DNA of 33,134 nucleotides from the NCBI GenBank assembly GCA_945901615.1, contig CAMDLI010000013.1, positions 1 to 33,134 on the forward strand. The letters are read 5' to 3'. The notes under the pieces are model-generated. The model was not told the DNA's origin, searched no databases, and saw nothing but the letters and a program-made list of their open reading frames with translations. The first letter of the stretch is position 1, and every line of letters begins with the position of its first letter. Source of the stretch: Spirosoma fluviale (GTDB lineage: Bacteria; Bacteroidota; Bacteroidia; Cytophagales; Cyclobacteriaceae). Below, one piece after another: positions 6,580-15,109 of this stretch. The translations under genes and the position numbers were made by a program.

Positions 6580-9342
6580 TTAAAACTCCACCTTGATCCT
6601 TTTTGAAAAAGCTTGCCCATCGAAGGTCATGCCTTCCACCCAAACATGGATGGCCTTTACTCCATAAGGCACCTTAACTTTAGTTTGGAACGCACCGGAG
6701 GTAGTAACTCCCTGAGGTTCCCAGTAGATCGTAGGCTTTTTCTTTAAAAACTGGTCCGAGGGTGGATTTTTAACAAACTCTTGAAAGTCTGAAAAACCTA
6801 GAAGATCGAAAACCTGAAAGACTTCAGAATTGAATTTGCGATCCGTCTCAGAACTAGACCTGAAGCCATTTTTAGTTTCGATCTGGATCACTCCCGCATA
6901 GCCAGCCATGCCAAAAATCGACTTACCTACATTATCCGCATACACTTTGATAGATGTTAGTTGGGAAGGTTCAAAACCAAGTAGCGTTTCCCTAAACTCA
7001 TTTGCCTCCATGAACGGCATAGAGGACCCATCGAGGATTAACAATGGAGTACCTGTCTTCTCCCCGTAAGTGTAATTTCTAAATTTTAATGTACTCAGAT
7101 TAAAGCCCAAACGCCCCAAAATCTGTCCCATGGTCTCTTTTTCAAGTACCTCTCCGCTTACTTGCTGGGTAGGCTCACCATATCGGTCATTCGGATCCGC
7201 CTTCGTTTCTTGTATTTTTTCTTCTTTCACAAACTCTTCAAGCAGAATGTATTCACCCGCTTTATCCAGATTTGGAATCTCTTGTTGAATAGGTTCTAGG
7301 ATATAGGCAGACTTCGGGAAGGTTGAATCAAATCCAGGCTTCAATAATGGTATAAGTTCTACAGACCCATAGGGTTTTCGTTTGGAATCCATGGCAGCAA
7401 CTGCGATTTGGGCAGTATCCTTGAAAATTAAGCCAGTAGCCCAAAAATTACCCAAAGAATCCGTCATCACCTGACCATAATCGTCTAAATCTCCACGGAC
7501 GACAGTGATCGGATTGATCGCAGGCCGTCGTTTGTTGTCTGGAGTAAATTTACCCTGCACCGAAATGCCGTATTCAATAGGAAAAGTAAGCGGTGAATTG
7601 AAATCATCTGGAAGCTTCTTATCCAACCAGTTCATACCCTCTTCCAGGGAAACACTTGGCAGAATTGGAGATACAGCGTCACCATCTGTGAGCGAAAGGA
7701 TAAATTCTCCCTCGATTAAGTTTTGAAACTCATCTAAAAACTCAAGTTTCAAATCCATCAACCGGTAAGGAACAGAGTCGGTGATGGAAATCTCGGGTTT
7801 AACAGTGATCTCACCCTCAAAAATTTCTGTTTCAAGTTGCCCCACACTAGGCTTAAACCCTGGTTTCAACACCAGAAAAGGAGTCACAAACTGATCTAGG
7901 GCTCCAAAATTCTGATTCCAATGCGTATAAGCTCGCAGTGCATACTCTCCCGGTAGTAATTCAGATGACAACACCCATCCTCCAGTAACCTTCCCTTTTT
8001 CAATCGGAAACGTAGCCGATTGAATGATTTCAGCATTGGGATTGATCAAGTCGACATGGATTACCCGACTGAGGGAATCGGCCATATTCTGGTCTTGATA
8101 GAGCATCTTACCTCCCACCCAAACCGTTTCTCCAGGGTAGAAATAGGGTTTATTGGTCGTCAACCAAGCTTTCTCCCGAAGTCTATTGAGTCGAATAGCA
8201 GGACTCACCAAAACTTCCACAGAGGTCTGTTCAGCCACAAATCTACTGCTAGGCTCAAAGTCCAAGGGAAGAATCCGAGCCATGCGCTGCCTGCTCAAAT
8301 AACCTGAAAGGACCAGTTGAGTCGGGTTAATCAAGGTGCCCTTCTTGTCTACATCGTAGTATCCACTAGGTGCTTGAATCCAGCTGATGGCATGGTACAC
8401 ATTGGTGTAGTAATCATTTCTCCAAGGCTTATCTAGGTGATGAATTTCCAGCCTATCCTGGAGAAAAATCCTAAAATTTCCATTTCCAAGTGGTTTTCGG
8501 AAAATTGAATCTTGGTCAATAGGGAAGATGGATTCTCCCAATTCCTCTCTAAAATCATTGGTCCGTACCCGCCCTAGTTGCTCTGGAGGAGTACGATAAA
8601 CCTTAAAATGAATCGAGTCTGATAAATTCAGTAAAAGAGAAGTATTGAAATGTCGTAACGAACTCTGGTAATTGGCCTCTCTACTCACTTCCCATTCTGA
8701 CATCTTATTTTCATCTTCCGAATTAATCCGCGAGTAGAAAACCTGTCCGTAAAACATGGAACCATTGCGCACGACCCTAAAGTCTTGAAGGTAGTAATCG
8801 ATTTTATACCCCAAAGCGGTATTGGTGATTTTTAAGGGTTGGGCTGCAGAAGCTTGAAGGTAATTTGGCCCTTTGGAAGGTTTTACGTTTTCAAACTCCA
8901 ATACCCAAGGATTTTCAATCTGGACTTGAGAGCGGTACGGATCATCCGGTAAAGCCAAAAATACTTCTTCAAATCGACGAAGTTCCCGATCCCAAGATTT
9001 GTCTCGCTTTGCTTTGAGCTCAATCTCCGAGAGATTGGATTCATTGAATACCAACTCAAAATCGATGTTAACTTCTCCTTTTTTACGGAAAGAGATCGCC
9101 TTTACTTCTGTGATATACCCTACAAAGCTGGCTACCAACTCAATATCCGTGGAAAATTCACCACTTATTCGAAATCGTCCATCTGCATCAGTGGATGATC
9201 CTATGGTGGTGTTGTTGACAAAGACATTGGCAAAGGGCAAGGGAAGACCGGAACCCTTTTCCTTCACTGTACCTGTTATCGTTTGAGAAAAACAAGACAG
9301 ATGAATCCCTATAACTAAGAAAAAAGCTAGAAAATAGCGCAT
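6580..9342 (-). CDS. Exported carboxypeptidase-regulatory/macroglobulin-like/TonB-plug-like protein
   Basis: About 920 residues from the chosen start. The frame is open further upstream to 9492, but the ATG at 9342 begins a clear signal peptide (MRYFLAFFLVIGIHLSCFS-Q), so I take that start. A carboxypeptidase-regulatory beta-sandwich follows (ITGTVKEKGSGLPLPFANV; DADGRFRISG). A middle section with PYFYPGETVWVGGKM and GEYALRAYTHW resembles the macroglobulin MG2 domain. Near the C-terminus is a TonB-receptor plug-like stretch (PLLILDG; SIKVYADNVGKSIFG; GYAGVIQIETKNG). No 22-strand beta-barrel follows, so it is not a transporter itself. Such proteins in Bacteroidota are usually annotated only by these domains; an envelope role is likely but undefined. 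The region before the start carries the inverted repeat at 9349-9493. Confidence 0.8.
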   Translation of the reverse strand: MRYFLAFFLVIGIHLSCFSQTITGTVKEKGSGLPLPFANVFVNNTTIGSSTDADGRFRISGEFSTDIELVASFVGYITEVKAISFRKKGEVNIDFELVFNESNLSEIELKAKRDKSWDRELRRFEEVFLALPDDPYRSQVQIENPWVLEFENVKPSKGPNYLQASAAQPLKITNTALGYKIDYYLQDFRVVRNGSMFYGQVFYSRINSEDENKMSEWEVSREANYQSSLRHFNTSLLLNLSDSIHFKVYRTPPEQLGRVRTNDFREELGESIFPIDQDSIFRKPLGNGNFRIFLQDRLEIHHLDKPWRNDYYTNVYHAISWIQAPSGYYDVDKKGTLINPTQLVLSGYLSRQRMARILPLDFEPSSRFVAEQTSVEVLVSPAIRLNRLREKAWLTTNKPYFYPGETVWVGGKMLYQDQNMADSLSRVIHVDLINPNAEIIQSATFPIEKGKVTGGWVLSSELLPGEYALRAYTHWNQNFGALDQFVTPFLVLKPGFKPSVGQLETEIFEGEITVKPEISITDSVPYRLMDLKLEFLDEFQNLIEGEFILSLTDGDAVSPILPSVSLEEGMNWLDKKLPDDFNSPLTFPIEYGISVQGKFTPDNKRRPAINPITVVRGDLDDYGQVMTDSLGNFWATGLIFKDTAQIAVAAMDSKRKPYGSVELIPLLKPGFDSTFPKSAYILEPIQQEIPNLDKAGEYILLEEFVKEEKIQETKADPNDRYGEPTQQVSGEVLEKETMGQILGRLGFNLSTLKFRNYTYGEKTGTPLLILDGSSMPFMEANEFRETLLGFEPSQLTSIKVYADNVGKSIFGMAGYAGVIQIETKNGFRSSSETDRKFNSEVFQVFDLLGFSDFQEFVKNPPSDQFLKKKPTIYWEPQGVTTSGAFQTKVKVPYGVKAIHVWVEGMTFDGQAFSKRIKVEF

Positions 9343-9348
9343 AAATTC

Positions 9349-9493
9349 AATGGCTAATAAATCAGGAATCCACCAGATTTTAAAAGGTAAGAGCCTCTTT
9401 ACCACGTGCCAAATAAGTGCAAATTCGTTGGAATAGTAAAGAAAAAAAGGATGACTGGAAAAAACTGGGAGGATTCCTGATTTATTAGCCATT
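9349..9493. repeat. 145-bp element bounded by perfect 23-bp inverted repeats
   Basis: Bases 9349-9371 and 9471-9493 are exact reverse complements over 23 bases (arms begin AATGGCTAATAA and end GGAATCC), separated by 99 bases. Pairing extends imperfectly inward (CCACCAG against CTGGGAGG). The spacer holds another small hairpin, GGTAA-GAG / CTC-TTACC with bulges, near 9386-9403. The element lies 7 bases upstream of the start codon at 9342 and 8 bases before the stop of the next minus-strand gene. No target-site duplication is evident at the edges. It could be an invertible segment, a MITE-like insertion, or an RNA stem in the 5' leader. Confidence 0.8.
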
Positions 9494-9500
9494 TAATCCC

Positions 9501-10670
9501 CTACTCGGTTCCTTTTCCAGCATACATGTCGTACTTCAGGAGGCGACAATCAATCGTACCGTTCCAAAACTCGATGCGTCGGCTTGCCTTCAGGCCTACT
9601 TTTTTGGCCAGATCCATGTTACCCGTAAAGATATACCCTCGGTAACCCGCACAGTTTTGCTTCATAAAGTCCCCCATCCGCTTGTAGGTTTCTTCTAACT
9701 CTCCCAGATCTCCTAGACGCTCCCCATATTCGGGGTTAAAAAAGATAACTCCTCGTGGCTTTTCTGGAATTTCGGTCTCTGCAAAATCCCCCGTTTGAAA
9801 AGTAATCATGTGGTCTACCCCTGCGAAAGCTGCATTTTCTTGTGCAAAGGAAATGGCCTGCAAGGAGATATCAGAGGCAATGATGTTAACACCGGGATCG
9901 TGGATGACTTTATTTTCCAGCTTCTTTTTCTTAGCTAGAAAAGTCTCCGCTTGATATCCTAAAATATGCTGAAAGGCATAGTGCTCTCGGTACAAACCAG
10001 GGTAGCGCTTGGAGGCAAGAAGTGCAGCCTCAATGGCTAGGGTACCCGATCCACACATGGGGTTGATAAAAGGCACTCGTGTATTCCATTCTGTGGCAAA
10101 GATGGTTGCCGCAGCCAGCGCCTCCATCATGGGAGCCTTTCCTGGGATTTTGCGGTAGCCATGCTTGGCCAAGGTTTCCCCAGAGGTATTCAGGTACACA
10201 ATGGCTTGCGTTTCTTTCCAATACACTTGAATCACCAATCCAGAAAAATCGGAACCGGAATCGGGTCTCCTCCCCTTCAACTCTCGAAAACGATCTACAA
10301 TAGCATCCTTTACCTTCACGTTCACAATCAAGGGAGTAGTGATCGATTCATTTTCAGCTACCGAATTCACCGAAAAGTATCCATCTACATCCAAGTAGTC
10401 TTCCCAAGGTATGGCCTTAAAGCGTCGGTAGATATCATCCGCATTGCGCAGGTAAAAAGATTTGATTTCATACAAGACATGGGATGCAGTGCGCAGGTGC
10501 AGGTTGAGGTCCATGCATTCTTCAAGCGAAGCAAGAATCTCAATGCCAGTACGGCGAACTTCTACAGGGAAAAAACCCAGTTCACGAATCTCCTGCTCCA
10601 GGTAGCTGACCGAACGATCCTTGCAGGTAATAAAAACTTTTCCTTTGGTATTGAAATCAAGCATGCACAA
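9501..10670 (-). CDS. THUMP-domain class I SAM-dependent RNA methyltransferase (RlmL/YcbY-like)
   Basis: A 389-residue protein with an N-terminal ferredoxin-like/THUMP RNA-binding part (about residues 1-155) and a C-terminal Rossmann methyltransferase domain. The SAM-binding motif is INPMCGSGTLAIEAA. The catalytic motif IV is FFNPEYGERLGDL, where the more usual form is NPPYGER. E. coli RlmL makes m2G2445 in 23S rRNA; the same target is likely here but not proven, as TrmN/Trm14-type tRNA enzymes share the architecture. The upstream protein gene ends at 6580 on the same strand; the inverted-repeat element lies between the two. The start at 10670 has an alternative at Met3 (10664). The plus-strand gene at 10830 is divergent. 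Confidence 0.85.
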   Translation of the reverse strand: MCMLDFNTKGKVFITCKDRSVSYLEQEIRELGFFPVEVRRTGIEILASLEECMDLNLHLRTASHVLYEIKSFYLRNADDIYRRFKAIPWEDYLDVDGYFSVNSVAENESITTPLIVNVKVKDAIVDRFRELKGRRPDSGSDFSGLVIQVYWKETQAIVYLNTSGETLAKHGYRKIPGKAPMMEALAAATIFATEWNTRVPFINPMCGSGTLAIEAALLASKRYPGLYREHYAFQHILGYQAETFLAKKKKLENKVIHDPGVNIIASDISLQAISFAQENAAFAGVDHMITFQTGDFAETEIPEKPRGVIFFNPEYGERLGDLGELEETYKRMGDFMKQNCAGYRGYIFTGNMDLAKKVGLKASRRIEFWNGTIDCRLLKYDMYAGKGTE

Positions 10671-10829
10671 AAGTAGTAAACAGATGATGCTTTCTGCGGG
10701 AATTCAAAAAAATCCTCACCACTCCTCACATCGGAACTAGCAAGAGATCAACTAGATTTTGTATCTTGATTTCAAAATTAGGGCAAGCAAAAAAGCAAGC
10801 TCAATCTTTAAGTTTTAACTAGTCAATTT

Positions 10830-12197
10830 ATGTTTCTACGTTTTGTCAGCTGCATCCTTTTTTCTCTTGTTACTCTTTCCTTACATGCACAAAATGGAGA
10901 TTGGAAAAACCTATTCAATGGAAAAGACCTGAGTGGCTGGAAAGCTGTAGCAGGAAAAGCCACTTTTGCAGTCCAAGATGGGGTAATTGAAGGAACTGCA
11001 GTCTTTGGAACTGGCAATACCTTTTTGATCACAGAAGCCCTTTATGGTGATTTTATCCTAGAAGTAGACCTCAAAATCAGCCATCTCTCCTCCAATAGCG
11101 GAATTATGACTCGCGGTCAATTTGATCCAGCAGGTCAAGGCGGCAAGGGATTGGTTTATGGATATCAAGTAGAAGCTGATCCTTCTCCTCGAGCCTGGTC
11201 TGGAGGAATCTATGATGAAGCACGTCGCGGATGGTTTTATCCCCTAGATCTCAACCCAACTGCCAAGTCCGCATTTAAGTTGGGCGAGTGGAACCGCTAC
11301 CGCATCGAGGCCATTGGCAATACACTCAAAACCTGGATCAATGGACAGGAAGTGGCCTATTTTGTAGATGACATGGATAGCAAAGGCTTCATTGGTCTCC
11401 AAGTACACAGCATCCAATCCAAAGAAGATGAAGGCAGAAAAACCTACTTTCGAAATATCCGCGTTCAAACCGAAAATTTAAAACCTCTCCCCTTCAAGCA
11501 GGATGTTTTCGTAGTGAGCACAGCCAAAAACGAATTGACCTCTTACGAAAAAAGCAAAGGCTGGAAGCTTCTTTTTGATGGAGCTTCTTCAACAGGATGG
11601 GAAAGTGCTCGAAAAGAAGTCTTCCCAAAAGAGGGATGGACAATCGAAGATGGCATCTTAACTATCCAGAAGTCAGATGGAAGTGAAGCAAGAACTTTTG
11701 GAGACATCGTCACCACAGCTGAATTTAGTGCCTTTGATTTGGCTTTTGACTTTAAGCTTAGCGAGGGTGCCAACAGTGGGGTAAAGTATTTTGTGACCCT
11801 ATCTGAAGGCAACACAGGCTCCGCAATCGGTTTGGAATACCAAATTCTTGACGATGCGCTACATCCAGATGCCAAGATGGGTCGCGATGGAAACCGTACT
11901 CTAGCCTCCTTGTATGACCTGATCAAAGCAGAAAAGCAAGCCCGATTTGTGCGCAAGCCTGGAGAATGGAACCAAGGCAGAGTTGTAGTCTATCCCAACA
12001 ACAAAGTGGAGCACTACCTCAATGGCGTAAAAGTGCTGGAGTACGAGCGTGGTTCCCAAGCCTACCGAGACCTGGTGGCCATCAGCAAATATGTAGTTTG
12101 GAATAAATTTGGTGAGGCCCCAAAAGGTCGCATCCTTCTCCAAGATCACGGAGATCAAGTGAGCTATAAAAATATTAAAATTAAGACCCTACAATAA
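10830..12197 (+). CDS. Secreted double DUF1080 (3-keto-disaccharide hydrolase domain) protein
   Basis: A 455-residue protein with a signal peptide (about residues 1-20, ending LHA-Q) and two tandem DUF1080 concanavalin-like beta-sandwich domains. The first starts at WKNLFNGKDLSGWK and runs to about residue 195. The second starts at WKLLFDGASSTGW (about residue 240) and closes with GRILLQDHGDQVSYKNIKI, the typical family end. DUF1080 members act on 3-keto glycosides made by partner oxidoreductases, or bind glycans. The immediate neighbour, 20 bases downstream, is a Gfo/Idh/MocA oxidoreductase, the known partner type. It probably opens the carbohydrate cluster through uxuA. The 159-base divergent gap upstream should contain its promoter, but I see no convincing -7 box. 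Confidence 0.87.
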   Translation: MFLRFVSCILFSLVTLSLHAQNGDWKNLFNGKDLSGWKAVAGKATFAVQDGVIEGTAVFGTGNTFLITEALYGDFILEVDLKISHLSSNSGIMTRGQFDPAGQGGKGLVYGYQVEADPSPRAWSGGIYDEARRGWFYPLDLNPTAKSAFKLGEWNRYRIEAIGNTLKTWINGQEVAYFVDDMDSKGFIGLQVHSIQSKEDEGRKTYFRNIRVQTENLKPLPFKQDVFVVSTAKNELTSYEKSKGWKLLFDGASSTGWESARKEVFPKEGWTIEDGILTIQKSDGSEARTFGDIVTTAEFSAFDLAFDFKLSEGANSGVKYFVTLSEGNTGSAIGLEYQILDDALHPDAKMGRDGNRTLASLYDLIKAEKQARFVRKPGEWNQGRVVVYPNNKVEHYLNGVKVLEYERGSQAYRDLVAISKYVVWNKFGEAPKGRILLQDHGDQVSYKNIKIKTLQ

Positions 12198-12217
12198 GTC
12201 AATAAACCCTTTGAATC

Positions 12218-13567
12218 ATGTCGAAGTCAAACCGAAGAACCTTTATCAAAAAAAGTGCTGCACTAACGCTAGGATTTTCAGCCCTCGGGTCGCTTAGCTT
12301 CTCTCCAAAATCCTATGCACGCATTGTGGGCGCAAACGACCGCCTCAATGTAGCTATTGCAGGCTTGGGCCGACGCGTAGGCGCATATTACGAGCCCATC
12401 GGATTAAAGAGCAGCAATGTGAATTTGCTGTACCTCTGCGATGCGATGCAGTCCCAGATGCCCAAGGCAGCCAAAGAATTTGAAAAATGGATCGATTACA
12501 AACCCAAACAAGAGCAAAACATCTTCAAGGTTTTGGACGACAAAGAGGTCGATGTATTGATCAATGCCACCCCAGACCACTGGCATGCTCCAGGAACCTG
12601 GCTAGCACTTGAAAGAGGGAAACATGTCTATGTAGAAAAACCTTGCTCCCACAACCCACGTGAGGGAGAGGTACTCGTAGCATTACAGAAAAAATACAAC
12701 AAGGTAGTTCAGATGGGCAACCAGCAGCGCTCTGCCCCAGAAAGTAAGGAAATCATCAAAGCAATTCACGAAGGGGTAATTGGAAAGGTGTACTTCGCCA
12801 AAGCTTTTTACAGCAACTCTCGAGGAGCTGTAAGTAACCCGATTCAACAAGCGCCTCCAGCTGGCTTGGATTGGGATCTTTTCCAAGGCCCTGCACCGAG
12901 AAAACCCTATTTTCACGACACCTGGGACTACAATTGGCATTGGTATGGCTGGGATTACGGCACTGCCGAAACAGGCAACAATGCTACCCATGAATTGGAT
13001 GTGGCCCGCTGGGCGCTCCAAGTCAACTATCCTTCTGAAGTATCGGTGGCTGCAGGCAAAATGCATTTCCCAGGAGACGGATGGACCATGTACGACACCA
13101 TGGATGCTACCTTCAAGTTTGGAGATGGAAAAGTTATCCAGTGGGATGGAAAAAGCCGAAACAACTACAAAACCTATGGATCGGACCGAGGAACGATCAT
13201 CTACGGTTCAGAAGGTACTGTGTATGTAGATCGCGGTGGGTACCGACTGATCGACCGATCTGGGAAAGAAATCAAATCCAACCTAGCCTCCAACAACGAA
13301 GGAGGAACCGCTCTTGGCGGAGGGGGTGACATGAGTACGCTACACATTGTCAACTTCTTCAATGCAGTTCGGGGAACAGAAAAGCAAAACTCCACCATCG
13401 AGGAAGGTGCAGTATCTACTTTACTGTGTCACTTGGCTAATATCAGTAGCCGAACAGGAGAATCCTTGACTTGTGATCCAAAGAATGGACACATTCTCAA
13501 TTCCCCTAAGGCCATGGCGTTGTGGAGTCGAGAATATGAAAAGGGCTGGGCTCCTCCAGCGATTTGA
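12218..13567 (+). CDS. Tat-exported Gfo/Idh/MocA family oxidoreductase
   Basis: A 449-residue NAD(P)-dependent sugar oxidoreductase. The N-terminus has a twin-arginine signal (NRRTFIKKSAALTLGF, Arg6-Arg7), typical of periplasmic family members exported folded with cofactor. A Rossmann domain follows (LNVAIAGLGRR), then NATPDHWHAPG and the family signature VEKPCSHNPREGE with the active-site lysine of EKP. The C-terminal alpha/beta domain includes the Trp/Tyr-rich DYNWHWYGWDYGT stretch common in Bacteroidota and Planctomycetota members. Together with the DUF1080 neighbour, a role in oxidising or reducing C3 of a glycoside is plausible. The substrate cannot be inferred directly; the downstream uxaC-uxuB-uxuA genes suggest a uronic acid-containing compound. 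Confidence 0.88.
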   Translation: MSKSNRRTFIKKSAALTLGFSALGSLSFSPKSYARIVGANDRLNVAIAGLGRRVGAYYEPIGLKSSNVNLLYLCDAMQSQMPKAAKEFEKWIDYKPKQEQNIFKVLDDKEVDVLINATPDHWHAPGTWLALERGKHVYVEKPCSHNPREGEVLVALQKKYNKVVQMGNQQRSAPESKEIIKAIHEGVIGKVYFAKAFYSNSRGAVSNPIQQAPPAGLDWDLFQGPAPRKPYFHDTWDYNWHWYGWDYGTAETGNNATHELDVARWALQVNYPSEVSVAAGKMHFPGDGWTMYDTMDATFKFGDGKVIQWDGKSRNNYKTYGSDRGTIIYGSEGTVYVDRGGYRLIDRSGKEIKSNLASNNEGGTALGGGGDMSTLHIVNFFNAVRGTEKQNSTIEEGAVSTLLCHLANISSRTGESLTCDPKNGHILNSPKAMALWSREYEKGWAPPAI

Positions 13568-13590
13568 TTTTCTTTATTCAGCGAGCTTAG

Positions 13591-13607
13591 CTGTCAGCTT
13601 CTGACAG
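13591..13607. promoter_or_regulatory. Perfect hairpin CTGTCAG-ctt-CTGACAG upstream of uxaC
   Basis: A 7-bp perfect inverted repeat with a 3-base spacer, 57 bases before the uxaC start. No T-run follows, so it is not an intrinsic terminator. It could be an operator for a uronate-responsive repressor or an mRNA-stabilising hairpin at the end of the oxidoreductase transcript. No regulator gene is nearby to support the operator reading. Confidence 0.3.
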
Positions 13608-13663
13608 GTAGGTGAAAATACAGAAGCTCCATCTAATCCCTTAGCATTCCATTATTCTCGCTA

Positions 13664-15109
13664 ATGACCCAATTAATCAAAAATTCTCATTTCCTTTCGG
13701 ATGATTTTTTATTGAAAAATAAATTTTCCCAGCGGCTTTACCATGCCTATGCGAAGGATCTTCCCATCATCGATTACCACAACCACCTCCCTCCTTCAGA
13801 AATCGCCTCCAATCGGAAGTTTGAAAACATCAGCTCCCTTTGGCTAGCCGGAGATCATTACAAGTGGCGTGCGATGCGAACCCTAGGAATTGACGAGCAC
13901 TACATCACAGGAAAAGCCTCAGCAGCAGAAAAGTTTGACAAGTGGGCCTATACCCTACCCTACACAGTCAGAAACCCGCTATTCCATTGGAGTGCGCTGG
14001 AACTGAAGCGATATTTTGGAGTTACCGATCTCCTTTCGCCTTCCAACTCTTCGAAAATTTACTCAACTACCTCAGAAATTCTTCAAGAGGAGTCTTTTCG
14101 TACCCGTGGACTTCTGGAACGAATGAAAGTGGAAGTGGTTGGCACGACTGATGATCCAACAGACGACTTGAGCCAGCATCTCGCCTACCGAAAAGAAGGC
14201 CATGCCATGGGAATGTACCCTACCTTTCGTCCAGACAAAGCCTTTGCAATCGGCCAAACTCAAAACTACAGCAACTACCTTGTGGCCTTAGGAACTGCCG
14301 CAGGAATTGAAATTAGTTCCTTTGATACCTTCATCGAGGCGCTCTACAAGCGAATTGACTTTTTTCATTCCATGGGATGCAGGGTGGCGGACCATGGACT
14401 CGAGCGCTTGAGTTTTTCTACGGATAGCCACTTATCTGCAGATCGTATTTTCCAAAACACCCTTGCAGGTAATCTTCCTACAGCCGCTGAAAAAGAGCAC
14501 TTCACCTTTCAGATACTCTCACTTCTTTCCAAACAGTACCATGCCAAGGGTTGGGTGCAGCAATTCCACCTCGGTGCTATTCGGAATACAAACGAACGAA
14601 TGCTCCAGCAGCTAGGTCCCGATACCGGATTTGACTCCATTGGAGATTTTGATCAGGCCAAATCCCTTGCCAGCTTCTTCAATGAATTAGACAAAACAGA
14701 CCAATTGGCTAAGACAGTTATTTATAACCTCAATCCTAGGGACAATGAGGTCTTTGCTTCCATGATTGGCAACTTCAACGATGGATCTATTAAAGGAAAA
14801 ATGCAATATGGCTCTGGCTGGTGGTACCTCGATCAGAAAGATGGGATGGAAAAACAGCTCAATGCGCTCTCGAATCTTGGTCTATTGAGTTGCTTCATCG
14901 GAATGCTCACCGACTCCAGAAGCTTTCTATCCTTTCCAAGACATGAATATTTCCGAAGGATCTTGTGCCAACTGATTGGACAGGAAGTCGAACAAGGGGA
15001 ACTGCCTTGGGATGAGCAATGGCTAGGCAAAATCATTCAAGATGTCTGCTATAACAATGCCAAAGCCTATTTCAATTTTAGCCCACAAAACTTTAGTACC
15101 ATCGCATGA
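13664..15109 (+). CDS. uxaC: Glucuronate (uronate) isomerase
   Basis: A 481-residue member of the uronate isomerase family, a divergent branch of the amidohydrolase superfamily; E. coli UxaC is about 470 residues. It interconverts D-glucuronate and D-fructuronate (and D-galacturonate and D-tagaturonate). The strand-1 motif DYHNHLPPSEI carries the HxH, and WLAGDHYKWRAMRTLGI is strongly characteristic. QFHLGAIRNTNERM and the late LTDSRSFLSFPRHEYFRR complete the active site. It is cytoplasmic, with no signal peptide. The stop overlaps the next gene's start by 4 bases (ATGA), so it is translationally coupled to the SDR gene. The order uxaC-SDR-uxuA is a compact glucuronate route. Confidence 0.95.
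   Translation: MTQLIKNSHFLSDDFLLKNKFSQRLYHAYAKDLPIIDYHNHLPPSEIASNRKFENISSLWLAGDHYKWRAMRTLGIDEHYITGKASAAEKFDKWAYTLPYTVRNPLFHWSALELKRYFGVTDLLSPSNSSKIYSTTSEILQEESFRTRGLLERMKVEVVGTTDDPTDDLSQHLAYRKEGHAMGMYPTFRPDKAFAIGQTQNYSNYLVALGTAAGIEISSFDTFIEALYKRIDFFHSMGCRVADHGLERLSFSTDSHLSADRIFQNTLAGNLPTAAEKEHFTFQILSLLSKQYHAKGWVQQFHLGAIRNTNERMLQQLGPDTGFDSIGDFDQAKSLASFFNELDKTDQLAKTVIYNLNPRDNEVFASMIGNFNDGSIKGKMQYGSGWWYLDQKDGMEKQLNALSNLGLLSCFIGMLTDSRSFLSFPRHEYFRRILCQLIGQEVEQGELPWDEQWLGKIIQDVCYNNAKAYFNFSPQNFSTIA

Noticed and set aside
9343-9492. N-terminal extension of the surface protein to ATG 9492
   Set aside because: The extension runs through the inverted-repeat element and would bury the clear signal peptide that starts at 9342. 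Kept only as a remark on inversion effects.
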